From Gemmatimonas aurantiaca T-27 (lineage in GTDB: Bacteria; Gemmatimonadota; Gemmatimonadetes; Gemmatimonadales; Gemmatimonadaceae), in NCBI RefSeq assembly GCF_000010305.1, contig NC_012489.1:3169646-3233645 (forward strand): a stretch of DNA of 64,000 nucleotides. Direction: 5' to 3'. The position numbers were made by a program, and so were the translations under genes. This document shows, piece by piece, positions 34,281 to 42,913 of the stretch. Positions within the stretch are counted from its first letter, which is position 1. Each line of letters opens with the position of its first letter. The notes beneath the pieces are model-generated. The model was not told the origin of the DNA. It was given only the letters and a program-made list of their open reading frames with translations, and searched no databases.

Positions 34281-35152
34281 GCTTTCTCTCCCTGATGGGT
34301 CGCCGGTCCGGCCGTGTGATGTGGCCCCGTGCATCCCGGCGCGTCGTCACCACATTCGCATCGGCCACCGTCGCCCTTGGCGCACTGTCCGCCACGGCGG
34401 AGGCCCAGGACTCCCGTCGTGAGGATTCGCGACGCGAGGACGCCTTCACCTGGTCGGGCAACATGGCCAGCGGCCGTCAGCTATTCATCAAGAACATCAA
34501 TGGCGGCATCGAGGTGGAGCGCAGCAACAGTGGGCGCGTGGAGGTCTCGGCCGAAAAGCGCTGGCGCCGCGGCAATCCCGAGATGGTACGCATCGAACAG
34601 AAGCGATCGGGCGACAACATCGTCATCTGCGCGCTGTGGGAAGAAGGCTCGACCTGCGACGAAGAAGGAATCCGCTCGCGGCGCGGCAATCGCTGGAACG
34701 ACCGCAACGACGTGTCGGTGCACTTCACCGTGCGCGTCCCTGAGGGCGTCCGCCTCAACCTCTCGACAGTCAATGGTGGTATCGAGATTGACGGAGTGAC
34801 CAGCGAAGTCGTGGGCTCGACGGTGAATGGCAGCCTGCGCGCACGTGGCGCCGGCGGGCCGGTGCGCGCCAGCACGGTCAATGGCAGCATTCACGTGGCC
34901 GTCAGTTCACGCGACAACGCCGGCGATCTCGAATACAGCACCGTGAACGGCTCCATCACGGTCGAAGTCCCCAGCAACTTCGGCGCCCAGTTCGATCTCT
35001 CCACGGTCAACGGCCGCGTGAGTACCGATTTCCCCATCACGGTCTCGGGCGCGCTGTCATCGCGCAGCCTGCGTGGCACGGTGGGCGACGGTCGTTCGCG
35101 GCTGCGCGCCAGTACGGTGAACGGCGCGATCACGCTTCGTCGGCTCAACTGA
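34277..35152 (+). CDS. Exported DUF4097 beta-repeat protein 2
   Basis: This 291-residue protein overlaps its paralogue by ATGA. It has a signal region (VVTTFASATVALGALSATAEAQ), a short tandem repeat DSRREDSRRED, then a beta solenoid in which the motif STVNG recurs six times (STVNGGIEI, STVNGSLRA, STVNGSIHV, STVNGSITV, STVNGRVST, STVNGAITL). It differs from the first copy in using TVNG rather than SGD turns. A Cys pair (ICALWEEGSTCDEEG) may form a disulfide. Function unknown. Confidence 0.8.
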   Translation: MSFLSLMGRRSGRVMWPRASRRVVTTFASATVALGALSATAEAQDSRREDSRREDAFTWSGNMASGRQLFIKNINGGIEVERSNSGRVEVSAEKRWRRGNPEMVRIEQKRSGDNIVICALWEEGSTCDEEGIRSRRGNRWNDRNDVSVHFTVRVPEGVRLNLSTVNGGIEIDGVTSEVVGSTVNGSLRARGAGGPVRASTVNGSIHVAVSSRDNAGDLEYSTVNGSITVEVPSNFGAQFDLSTVNGRVSTDFPITVSGALSSRSLRGTVGDGRSRLRASTVNGAITLRRLN

Positions 35153-35179
35153 ACATTCCGTTGGTGCAACATGTACATA

Positions 35180-35221
35180 CGGGGCCGGCGGCGATGCATG
35201 AACGCATTGCCACCGGCCCCG
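35180..35221. terminator. Long hairpin after the sigma factor operon
   Basis: An imperfect inverted repeat starting CGGGGCCGG and ending CCGGCCCCG, with an inner GGC/GCC and ATGC/GCAT pairing, folds into a ~17-bp stem and 6-nt loop. It separates the plus operon from the minus-strand PiuC gene. No U-tract. Confidence 0.6.
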
Positions 35222-35282
35222 CATGCATGACGGCCATGTGCTGACGCCGGATCTGCGGCGCCCGCACATGATCATCAGGGCA

Positions 35283-35963
35283 TTATGCGTCGGCCCAACG
35301 ACGCAGGAGATTGTGGTAAATGCCAGTCAATTGCACTGCCGACGGATGATCCGGTGCGTCCTGATTGAGACGCTGGATGGCCATGTCGAGATCGAACAGC
35401 AACGTGCGTTCCGCATCGTCCCGGATCATGCTCTGAAGCCAGAAGAACGAGGACACGCGCGCGCCACGGGTCACCGGCTCCACCAGATGCAGGCTGGTGG
35501 AGGGATACAACACGAGATGTCCCGCCGGCAGCTTCACACGATGCTGCCCGTAGGTATCCTCGATGACCAGCTCCCCGCCGTCGTAGTCTTCCGGATCAGT
35601 GAGAAAGAGCGTGGCCGACAGGTCGGTGCGAATGCGATGCGGCGTGCCGCGCACCTGCCGAATGGCATTGTCGACGTGCATGCCGAATGACTGACCGCCT
35701 GCGTAGCTGTTGAACAACGGCGGAAAGACCTTGAGCGGCAAAGCGGCGCCGACGAACAACGGATGACGCTGCAGCGCCGCGAGAATCTGGTCACCGACCT
35801 GACGCGCGATCGGATTGTCCTCGGGGATCTGCATGTTGTTCTTGGTGCGCGACGACTGATGTCCCGCCGTCACGCGACCATCCACCCACTCGGCCCGATC
35901 AAGCATCTCGCGCATCGCGCGGACTTCATCGGGGGTGAGCACTTCCGGAACTTGCAAAAGCAT
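35283..35963 (-). CDS. piuC: PKHD-type Fe(II)/2-oxoglutarate hydroxylase (PiuC-like)
   Basis: The 226-residue protein is a 2-oxoglutarate-dependent dioxygenase. The iron ligands are visible as GMHVDNA (His96, Asp98) and [12 protein letters not shown] (His159, with Arg166 or Arg169 for 2-oxoglutarate). [23 protein letters not shown] is the family signature. PiuC proteins are typically encoded beside TonB-dependent siderophore receptors, as here, 18 nt after the receptor stop. The natural substrate is unknown. Confidence 0.9.
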   Translation of the reverse strand: MLLQVPEVLTPDEVRAMREMLDRAEWVDGRVTAGHQSSRTKNNMQIPEDNPIARQVGDQILAALQRHPLFVGAALPLKVFPPLFNSYAGGQSFGMHVDNAIRQVRGTPHRIRTDLSATLFLTDPEDYDGGELVIEDTYGQHRVKLPAGHLVLYPSTSLHLVEPVTRGARVSSFFWLQSMIRDDAERTLLFDLDMAIQRLNQDAPDHPSAVQLTGIYHNLLRRWADA

Positions 35964-35981
35964 CGTGAGGTCCGGTGTGGG

Positions 35982-38351
35982 TCAGAACTTGACGGATGTC
36001 GTCACCGACACCGCACGACCTGCCGCCGGCACCCACATCCGACCGCTGTCGTAGTACAGCTCATCGGTCAGGTTCATCAGGTTCACCTGCAATCCGAGTG
36101 TAGAGCTGAGCTGATACTTCGCCATCGCATCGTACGTGCGATAGGCCGGCACATACACCGTGGACGTGGCCGTGGCCCGCAGCAGACGACGATCCACATA
36201 CCGTCCACCACCACCCACTTCGAGACGCTTGGTCACGGCATAACTCGTCCAGGCGTTGAGACTATGCGCCGGCACATTGGTGAACGGGGCATCCGTCTGC
36301 GCCGGATTCGGGGACTCCACGTACTTCCCACTCATGCGCGAGTAACCGGCCAGCACGGCCCAGTGGTCCGTGATACGACCCGTGACCGACACTTCACCGC
36401 CCTCGACCTTCTGCTTGCCGGCGAGAATGGTGCCCAATCCAGGATTGGCCGGATCGGTGGTGCGCGCGTTGGTCTTTTCCGTACGGAACAAGGCAAACGA
36501 GGTGAGCAGACGTTGCTTGAACAGTTCCCACTTCGCACCCACTTCGAGCGAGCGGCTCTTCTCGGGTGGCAGCTTGCTGTTCGCACTCACCGCATCGTTC
36601 GACAGGTTTTCCGTCGCCGGATTGAACGACGTGCCGTAGGAGAAATACAGACTGCTCCCCACGGTCGGCTTGAAGTTCACCGCCGCATTGCCACTGACGT
36701 TGGTGGTGCGCACCGGCGCATTGCCCGTGCTCGCGATGGTCGCCTTCGACGCCGAGTCGGTGTATTCAGGCTTGTACGAATCCCAGCGCAGACCGCCGTT
36801 GAGTTCGAGCTTCGAACCGATCTTCATCGTCTCGAAGGCGTACAGCGCCGCCGACTGCGCACGCACAGTGCGCGTCACCGTACGTGTGATCGCCGACTGA
36901 TAGTCGGCATCGGCCGTGGGGGCGTTGAGGTTCGCGATCGTCGGGAAAGGCCGTGTGGCGATCGTGTACGCTCCGCGCAGACTGTTCTCTCGCGTGAACT
37001 CGGCGCCCGCCACAAAATCATGCCCAACAGCACCCGTTTCGAACGACGACGTCAGATTCGTCTGATTCGTGAGGATGTCGTTTTCGACGGCATGTGTCTT
37101 CGGGCTACGTGCACCGGTGGTGGGATTGACCGGGGTGACGATACGACCCACGTCGGAATGCGCGGAGCTGAACTGGTTGCGCAGCGTCAGATGTTCGTTG
37201 AAGACATGCGCGGCCTTCAGGGCCAGGTTGTTGGAATTGACCTTCTCGAAGTCGAGACTGCGCAACCCGAAGAAGTGGCGCGTGTCCACCGTCGGCACGC
37301 CATTGAAGGTCTCCACACCGTATGACGGAATGTTGTCCTGCTCGGAGCGTGTGTAGGCGAGCGTCACCTGCGTGGACGTGCCCAGACCCACGGAGAGCGA
37401 CGGCGCAACGCCCCAACTGTTGTATTCGATCACATCGTTGCCGGCCACGCCGCTGTTGCTCGAAACGGCAGCGACGCGCACGGCGGCGCCTGGAATGCCC
37501 GGCACGTGCAGCGGCTGGTTCACATCGGCCGTGGCGCGACGCTGATCGGCCGAACCCAGCACGATGGCACCACTGCGATCGGCCCGCAGACTGGGCACCT
37601 TGGTGACCATGTTGATGGTGCCGCCAGTGGACCCGCGTCCGGTGATGCCGGAGTTCGGCCCCTTGAGCACTTCGACCTGTTCGAGGTTGAACGACTCACG
37701 GGCAAAACCACTGAGATCGCGCACACCATCGACGAACAAATCGTTGGCCGCACTGAAGCCGCGGATGTTGAAGTTGTCGCCCGGCATGCCGCCGCCACCT
37801 TCGCCGGCATTGATGGTGATGCCAGGCACGTTGCGGATGGCATCGCGCAGGGAGGTCGCGCCCTGAGCCTGCAGGATGTCCTTGGGGATCACCGCGACCG
37901 AGCGGGTGATGTCCACCTGGGGAGCGGTGTACTTGGCTGAAGACACCCGGGGTGTGGCAGTGACGTTGACGGCATCAAGCACCGTGCTGCCGCGCGGGCG
38001 GAGCATGACGACCTTTTCGCCGGTGAAGACGAAGGTCAGCCCACTGCCATCGAGCAGACGGGCCAGCGCCTGCTGCGGCGTGAACTCTCCCTGCACGCCC
38101 TTGGTCTGCATGCCCACGATGGGAGCATCGATACGGAGAGTGAGGGCAGTAGCGGCTTCGAACTGCTTGAGGGCGGCGTCGAGGGGACCGGCCGGGACAT
38201 CGAAGCGTTCGGGGCGGGCAGCAGGCTGCTGAGCTCGGCTACGGGCTTCGACCCCTTGGGCAGGCAGCTTGGCTGGTGCGAGCCCAACGGCCGATGTGGC
38301 CATCAGGACGCCCGTCAGCGCCTTGTGCGAACTGTTCCTCTTCTTCTTCAT
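35982..38351 (-). CDS. TonB-dependent siderophore receptor with STN domain
   Basis: The 789-residue outer-membrane receptor begins with a signal peptide, then a secretin/TonB N-terminal (STN) domain (FDVPAGPLDAALKQFEAATALTL...LLDGSGLTFVF). A plug follows (VAVIPKDILQAQGATSLRDAIRNVPGI, DNFNIRGFSAANDLFVDGVRD), and then a 22-strand-type barrel ending YYDSGRMWVPAAGRAVSVTTSVKF. It imports ferric siderophores, probably catecholate type given similarity to Fiu/PiuA and the PiuC partner. The STN domain normally signals to a FecI/FecR pair; none is adjacent. An AGG site precedes ATG 38351. Confidence 0.92.
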   Translation of the reverse strand: MKKKRNSSHKALTGVLMATSAVGLAPAKLPAQGVEARSRAQQPAARPERFDVPAGPLDAALKQFEAATALTLRIDAPIVGMQTKGVQGEFTPQQALARLLDGSGLTFVFTGEKVVMLRPRGSTVLDAVNVTATPRVSSAKYTAPQVDITRSVAVIPKDILQAQGATSLRDAIRNVPGITINAGEGGGGMPGDNFNIRGFSAANDLFVDGVRDLSGFARESFNLEQVEVLKGPNSGITGRGSTGGTINMVTKVPSLRADRSGAIVLGSADQRRATADVNQPLHVPGIPGAAVRVAAVSSNSGVAGNDVIEYNSWGVAPSLSVGLGTSTQVTLAYTRSEQDNIPSYGVETFNGVPTVDTRHFFGLRSLDFEKVNSNNLALKAAHVFNEHLTLRNQFSSAHSDVGRIVTPVNPTTGARSPKTHAVENDILTNQTNLTSSFETGAVGHDFVAGAEFTRENSLRGAYTIATRPFPTIANLNAPTADADYQSAITRTVTRTVRAQSAALYAFETMKIGSKLELNGGLRWDSYKPEYTDSASKATIASTGNAPVRTTNVSGNAAVNFKPTVGSSLYFSYGTSFNPATENLSNDAVSANSKLPPEKSRSLEVGAKWELFKQRLLTSFALFRTEKTNARTTDPANPGLGTILAGKQKVEGGEVSVTGRITDHWAVLAGYSRMSGKYVESPNPAQTDAPFTNVPAHSLNAWTSYAVTKRLEVGGGGRYVDRRLLRATATSTVYVPAYRTYDAMAKYQLSSTLGLQVNLMNLTDELYYDSGRMWVPAAGRAVSVTTSVKF

Positions 38352-38414
38352 CGCCTGACTGGTTGCGGATGGGACCCGGCTGATTGCTCAGCGCGCGCAG
38401 TCTGGCGAAGAAAT

Positions 38415-38431
38415 CCGATTGAATCAATCGG
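38415..38431. promoter_or_regulatory. 17-bp perfect palindrome upstream of the siderophore receptor
   Basis: CCGATTGAATCAATCGG is perfectly symmetric around 38423 and lies 64 bp upstream of the receptor start. It is a plausible repressor site. It does not match the Fur consensus well. Confidence 0.45.
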
Positions 38432-38468
38432 GATTACTACGTACTTTTGAACTGAGACAGTTTATGTC

Positions 38469-38768
38469 TCACGCAGAAGCCAGGGTTTCGATCTGGTGTG
38501 CCAGTTCGAAATCCTTCTGCGTAACGCCACCCGCATCGTGTGTGCTGAGCACGAACTGCACACGGGTGTATCGCACATCGATATCGGGATGGTGCTGGAG
38601 CCGCTCAGCCACGTCCGCGACCTTGGCGAGGAACGCGATCCCCGCAGGGAAGGTGGCGAAGTGGTAGCTCTTGCAGATGGCGTCGCCTTTGCGAGACCAG
38701 CCGGGCAAGGCCCCAAGGGCCCGCTGAATCTCGATGTCGGAGAGCGCCGAGGGGGCGGAAGCAGACAT
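38469..38768 (-). CDS. phhB: Pterin-4a-carbinolamine dehydratase
   Basis: The 99-residue enzyme dehydrates 4a-hydroxytetrahydropterin, recycling the cofactor of aromatic amino acid hydroxylases. The full family pattern is present: ALGALPGWSRKGDAICKSYHFATFPAGIAFL, RLQHHPDIDVRYTRVQFVLSTHDAGGVTQKDFELAHQIE, including the catalytic His-His and later His. TAGTCT lies 6 nt before the ATG and no Shine-Dalgarno is seen. No aromatic hydroxylase gene is in the window. Confidence 0.93.
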   Translation of the reverse strand: MSASAPSALSDIEIQRALGALPGWSRKGDAICKSYHFATFPAGIAFLAKVADVAERLQHHPDIDVRYTRVQFVLSTHDAGGVTQKDFELAHQIETLASA

Positions 38769-38780
38769 GGTTTGAGACTA
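38769..38780 (-). promoter_or_regulatory. phhB -10 element, leaderless arrangement
   Basis: TAGTCT (38780-38775, minus strand) ends 6 nt before ATG 38768. No clear -35 was found. It is divergent from the radical SAM promoter. Confidence 0.4.
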
Positions 38781-38797
38781 GGGTGTTTGGCGTCAGA

Positions 38798-38826
38798 TTG
38801 CATCTTCGGACTTTCTTCGGTAATGT
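38798..38826 (+). promoter_or_regulatory. Promoter of the radical SAM gene, leaderless arrangement
   Basis: TTGCAT (38798-38803), a 17-nt spacer and TAATGT (38821-38826) form a sigma-70-like promoter. TAATGT ends 6 nt before ATG 38833, with no Shine-Dalgarno between. Confidence 0.6.
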
Positions 38827-38832
38827 CCATTT

Positions 38833-39948
38833 ATGCCACACCCACTGCCGGTGGTGGAGCCTCTGGCTCCCGTGTTGCCGTCGCTCACCCCCGAGCCCCT
38901 GCGCCTGCTCACTCGGCACGCGGATCTGCAGTATCACGCCATTCCGGCGCGTGGGATTTTCAATGCCCCGTCGGCCACACATATGGGGTTCTGGTCCATC
39001 AATCCCTATGTGGGGTGCGCGTTCGGGTGCGCGTATTGCTACGCCCGCGATACGCACCGCTACACGCTCGAGCGGGCGGGGCGCGTAGGAGCAGACATCG
39101 CAGCACGCATGCCGCCATGGCTGGCGTTCGAGCGACGCATTCTGGTGAAGGAGCATGCGGATGCGCGGGTCCGGGAAGCGTTGCGTTCCTCACGCGCACC
39201 GCGGGCTGGTGAATCGCTGGTGATCGGATCGGCCACCGACCCATATCAGCCAGCGGAACGGCACTTTCGGGTGACAGCCAGCGTGTTGCAGGCACTGGTG
39301 GACGCGGATGTGCGAGGATGGTCGATCGTGATCATCACCAAGAGTCCTCTGGTGACGCGGGACATCGTGTTGCTGCAGCAATTGGCGCGGCACAACACGG
39401 TAGGGGTGCACATCTCGCTCATCACGGTCGATCGCGAGCTGGCCCGTCAGTTGGAGCCGCGGGCCCCGACGCCGGAAGCCCGACTACGTGGGGTCCGGCG
39501 GTTGGCGGAGGGTGGGATCGATGTGAGCGTGAACTGCATGCCGGTGCTGCCCGGCATCACCGACGAACCGGCGATGCTGCAGGCATTGGTGGCACGTATC
39601 GCTGAATCGGGAGCCCGGAGCTTTGGCGCCTGTGCACTGCGGTTACGGGCGGCCTCACGGCGGCGCTACCTGCCGATGATCCGGGCGCAGTTCCCCGCCC
39701 TGGCCGCCCGATACGAGTCCACCTATCGCGAAAGTGTTTACGCCACGGAGACTTACCGTGCAGGCCTGCACCAATACATGGGCGCACTGGCTCGCAAGAA
39801 CGGCTTGGTGCTCCGGGAATACCGGCGCGCATCGGGCTACGACGTCACAGGCGCGAGCGACGCGATTCGTGGCGGTGCATCTGAAGAAAGAAAGGAAGAC
39901 CAGAAGGATGAATTCGACAAACCAGATGAACAACTGACGTTCCTGTGA
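38833..39948 (+). CDS. Radical SAM protein (PA0069/SplB-like family)
   Basis: The 371-residue protein has the [4Fe-4S]/SAM motif NPYVGCAFGCAYCYARD with Cys62, Cys66 and Cys69. The RGIFNAPSATHMGFWSINPY lead-in, ESLVIGSATDPYQPAERHFR and VIITKSPLVTRDIVLLQQLA are typical of the Rv2578c/PA0069 group, distantly related to spore photoproduct lyase. Function in this group is not established; DNA-repair roles have been suggested from context. The C-terminus is a charged tail (EERKEDQKDEFDKPDEQ). It lies upstream of the imuA-imuB-dnaE2 genes but is cut off by a terminator. Confidence 0.85.
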   Translation: MPHPLPVVEPLAPVLPSLTPEPLRLLTRHADLQYHAIPARGIFNAPSATHMGFWSINPYVGCAFGCAYCYARDTHRYTLERAGRVGADIAARMPPWLAFERRILVKEHADARVREALRSSRAPRAGESLVIGSATDPYQPAERHFRVTASVLQALVDADVRGWSIVIITKSPLVTRDIVLLQQLARHNTVGVHISLITVDRELARQLEPRAPTPEARLRGVRRLAEGGIDVSVNCMPVLPGITDEPAMLQALVARIAESGARSFGACALRLRAASRRRYLPMIRAQFPALAARYESTYRESVYATETYRAGLHQYMGALARKNGLVLREYRRASGYDVTGASDAIRGGASEERKEDQKDEFDKPDEQLTFL

Positions 39949-39962
39949 GAACGCACTGAGAC

Positions 39963-39983
39963 CCGACCCCGGTCGGTTTTTTT
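39963..39983 (+). terminator. Intrinsic terminator between radical SAM gene and imuA
   Basis: CCGAC-CCCG-GTCGG stem-loop followed by seven T residues (39977-39983), 14 nt after the radical SAM stop. This is a textbook rho-independent terminator, so imuA needs its own promoter in the ~30 nt that follow. Confidence 0.85.
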
Positions 39984-40014
39984 CACTTCTTCATCTTCGG
40001 GTTTTGTTTGCATC

Positions 40015-41076
40015 GTGTCGTCCGCCATTCTCCCCCAACTCGTGGCCCAGGTCGAAGCCATCGTTGCCGGGACCCGCAGGGCCAGCTCCCCATGGCCCAC
40101 CGGTGTCCCCGCGCTCGATCGCGCGCTGGGGGGCGGCATTCCACGCGGACGGATCACGGAGCTCGTCGGTCCGCTGGCGGTCGGCAAGAGCGGCCTGCTG
40201 CGACAGGTCATCACGCAGGTTCTCGCCACCGGTAGCTGGGCGGCCTGGATCGATGCGACCCGCACGCTCGCGCCAGAGCCTTGGACCGGGATGGGGGCGC
40301 GACTGGTCGTGGTGCGCCTGCCCACACCACACCGCGCGGCATGGACGGCCGATCTGCTGTTACGCAGTGGCGTGTTTGGTCTCGTGGTGATCGACGGCGC
40401 CCCGTCGCTCTCGCGGGTGCAGGGTGTTCGCCTCGGTCAGCTCGCACGCGAACGCGACGCCGCCTGCGTGGTGCTCGAACACACGGGGGCGGGGCCTATG
40501 CATCGGCATCGCCTGACGGGCACCACCCGCCTGCACCTGACGGTGCGCACCCGTCAGCGCGATCGGCTCCAGGCTCCGCAACACGCTCCGCAACACGCTT
40601 CGCAACACACGGCCACGACACCAATGACGATGACGCCCGCAATGACAGTGCCCGGAATGCAGGTGACCGTGGAAAAAGGTGGACTCATCACCGGCAGTCG
40701 TGCTGCCATCGAGGTGGACCGTGTCATCGTCCTGGCGCATCGCTTGTGTGCGCATTCCGAGGTTCCCGATCGGCGCGGGGTGGCGCACAGCACGCGCCGT
40801 CCCTGGATCCCCCGACAAACCGACAGCACGGAACTCCAGCACGCCGACACCGTCTCCGGCGGCGGCATCGGCGTCGTCACCCGTGACCTGTACGGAATTG
40901 GCGTTTCCGGACCAGTTCACTTTGGCGCTGAACGACGTGCCGCAACACAACGCGCGGCGGAACAACGCACGGAATCACGAGCCCCGGAATCACAAGCCGG
41001 CGAGCACCTCACCGAATCTCCATCGAGACTCGGCGAAGCCGCACGCACCCTCGCGAACGCCCCTGCATTGGGATGA
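40015..41076 (+). CDS. imuA: ImuA, RecA-like mutasome accessory protein
   Basis: The 353-residue protein starts at GTG 40015. The RecA/SulA-like core has GGGIPRGRITELVGPLAVGKSGLLRQV with Walker A GPLAVGKS (52-59), the Walker-B-like strand GLVVIDGAPSLSRVQ, and RLGQLARERDAACVVLEHTG. ImuA works with ImuB and DnaE2 in damage-induced translesion synthesis. Odd features are a three-copy 12-bp repeat giving APQHAPQHASQH near residue 190, a Met/Thr-rich stretch, and a ~65-residue Ala/Arg/Glu-rich tail that overlaps imuB. The family is usually shorter. Confidence 0.85.
   Translation: MSSAILPQLVAQVEAIVAGTRRASSPWPTGVPALDRALGGGIPRGRITELVGPLAVGKSGLLRQVITQVLATGSWAAWIDATRTLAPEPWTGMGARLVVVRLPTPHRAAWTADLLLRSGVFGLVVIDGAPSLSRVQGVRLGQLARERDAACVVLEHTGAGPMHRHRLTGTTRLHLTVRTRQRDRLQAPQHAPQHASQHTATTPMTMTPAMTVPGMQVTVEKGGLITGSRAAIEVDRVIVLAHRLCAHSEVPDRRGVAHSTRRPWIPRQTDSTELQHADTVSGGGIGVVTRDLYGIGVSGPVHFGAERRAATQRAAEQRTESRAPESQAGEHLTESPSRLGEAARTLANAPALG
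40573..40608 (+). repeat. Three tandem copies of a 12-bp repeat inside imuA
   Basis: GCTCCGCAACAC occurs at 40573 and 40585, and as GCTTCGCAACAC at 40597. It encodes (APQH)-like units and may expand or contract by slippage without a frameshift. Confidence 0.85.
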
Positions 41077-42913
41077 TCTGCCGCGTGCACTCGCCGTCGA
41101 CACGACACTGCGCGTCGTTTCCATGGCGGCCGGACGACTCGGTATCCGTGCCGGCATGCGCATCAGCGAAGCACGTGCACACTGCGCCACACTCGACGTG
41201 CGTCTGTGGGACAATCAGGCCATCACGGATGCGGTGCTTGCAGGCACGGCCACGCTGCTTACGGCCAGCCCACAGGTGACGCCGGTCATCGGCACCCCAG
41301 GCATGTGGTGGATCGGTGCCACAGGGTTCGATGCCCTGGGTGGCGAAGACCTGTTTGCCCATCTCCTCCTGCAGATCGCGCAGCAGTGGCACCCGCAAGC
41401 GCGTGTGGCCATCGCCGATTCCTGTGTCGCCGCACGTGCCGCCACGTGGGCACCGATCGTACGCAGCACGACGCCCACATCGTCGGCACAACCATCACAC
41501 ACCCGTCAGCAGCGACGCACACCCGGCTGGGAAACCACACCCGCCACGCTGCGTTCGGCAACACAACTCATGATAGGCGCCACCTCGACCGACGACATGA
41601 CCCGCATGTCGATCACGTCGGATGCCTCACCATACATCACCTGCATTCCGTCTGGTCGCTGTGCACACTATCTCGCCCCGGCGCCACTCGGTCTGGTTCC
41701 GATGGCCAGCGAGCTACGTGAAGCGCTGCAGGCGCTCGGGTTGCGCACCGTTGGGGCATTGGCCGCGCTCGAGGCCAGTGATGTGGAGGAACGCTGGGGG
41801 CATGAGGGGCTCGGCGCCTGGCGTCTGGCCCAGGGAGACGACCCACGACGCCCCGGACTCACTCGCGTCGACATGTCGCGCAGTGCCACGGTGGAGTTGC
41901 CCAATGCCGTACACAGCGCCGAACCCGTGCTGTTTGTCGTACGCGCGCAACTGCAACGCCTGGTGCAGGATTGTGTGCGCGATGGTCGCGCGGCGGCCGC
42001 GGTATCCATCACGCTCGTGCTCGATGCCGGCCGGCAGTATCCCATCGAAGATATCGGCAGCGAGTGGGCCGATGACATGACGCCGACACGTTCGGTACGG
42101 GAACACCCGCCGGAAACACAAGAAAGTTGGCCCGAGCGCAGGGGGCCGGAGCCCTCGATGGTGGCGGAGGCGAGTGTATCCATCGACGCCGTGCATATGC
42201 CGGGGATCCTCAACATCCCGCAGCGGACCATCACACGCGAAGTGCGTCCCGCACGTCCACTCGCGCGTCTCGATCCACTGTTCGATCAATGTCGCATGCT
42301 GCTCGAGCGCTGGACCATTCCGGCACCGATCATCGGGGTCACGATCGGCATCCCAGCCACGGCACCACTGGCAGCGGATCAGGGCGATCTGCTGATCCCG
42401 TCGTGGCGTGATGCCGCCATGAACGCAGAAGCCGTGTTTGCACGCCTGCGTGCCGTACTCGATCCGGAACGTCGTGGTGATGTCGTGGTGCATCCCGAAG
42501 CGCGTGACACGCATCGCGTGGAAGGCACCGGCGTGTGGACACCGGCGGACGCTGTTGCGCTGGCGGCCGCACCATTGCCGACGGCTCGCACGTCGACAAC
42601 TGTGGCAATCGTTGCATCGGCAAACCCGACGCCTGCACCTGCATCCGCATCCGCATCCGCAGTGTTGCGTCTGTTGGAGACGCCCGAATCCGTGCGGGTC
42701 GCGGCACCACATGGCGCTCCGGGCATGCTGTGGTGGCGCGGGCGTCGCATCAGGTTCGTCACGGCCCATGGTCCCGAGCGCCTGAGCGGCGACTGGTGGC
42801 GTGGTGACAAGTACGCCCGCGACTACTGGCGATGCCACGCCGAGACCGACGGCACATTGCTGCTCTACTGCGAAGGAGGCCTGCACTGGCATGTGCATGG
42901 TTGGTATGACTGA
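40883..42913 (+). CDS. imuB: ImuB, inactive Y-family polymerase homologue
   Basis: GTG 40883 is preferred because the family N-terminus aligns with VTCTELAFPDQFTLAL; the frame is open back to 40679 but only as antiphase imuA sequence. ImuB is a catalytically dead Y-family homologue that tethers DnaE2 and the beta clamp. Family segments are RALAVDTTLRVVSMAAGRLGIRAGMRISEARAHC, LREALQALGLRTVGALAAL, and the C-terminus GPERLSGDWWRGDKYARDYWRC...LHWHVHGWYD. A ~45-residue Asn/His/Arg/Pro-rich insertion near the N-terminus overlaps the imuA tail. The predicted length is 676 residues. Its stop overlaps dnaE2 by 8 nt. Confidence 0.87.
   Translation: MTCTELAFPDQFTLALNDVPQHNARRNNARNHEPRNHKPASTSPNLHRDSAKPHAPSRTPLHWDDLPRALAVDTTLRVVSMAAGRLGIRAGMRISEARAHCATLDVRLWDNQAITDAVLAGTATLLTASPQVTPVIGTPGMWWIGATGFDALGGEDLFAHLLLQIAQQWHPQARVAIADSCVAARAATWAPIVRSTTPTSSAQPSHTRQQRRTPGWETTPATLRSATQLMIGATSTDDMTRMSITSDASPYITCIPSGRCAHYLAPAPLGLVPMASELREALQALGLRTVGALAALEASDVEERWGHEGLGAWRLAQGDDPRRPGLTRVDMSRSATVELPNAVHSAEPVLFVVRAQLQRLVQDCVRDGRAAAAVSITLVLDAGRQYPIEDIGSEWADDMTPTRSVREHPPETQESWPERRGPEPSMVAEASVSIDAVHMPGILNIPQRTITREVRPARPLARLDPLFDQCRMLLERWTIPAPIIGVTIGIPATAPLAADQGDLLIPSWRDAAMNAEAVFARLRAVLDPERRGDVVVHPEARDTHRVEGTGVWTPADAVALAAAPLPTARTSTTVAIVASANPTPAPASASASAVLRLLETPESVRVAAPHGAPGMLWWRGRRIRFVTAHGPERLSGDWWRGDKYARDYWRCHAETDGTLLLYCEGGLHWHVHGWYD

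Noticed and set aside
33342-35152. CRISPR-like or mobile repeats in the DUF4097 genes
   Set aside because: The repeats are at protein level (SGD and STVNG turns) with divergent codons, as expected for a beta solenoid.
40679-40882. Upstream extension of the imuB frame
   Set aside because: This part is antiphase imuA sequence with no ImuB similarity; GTG 40883 matches the family start.
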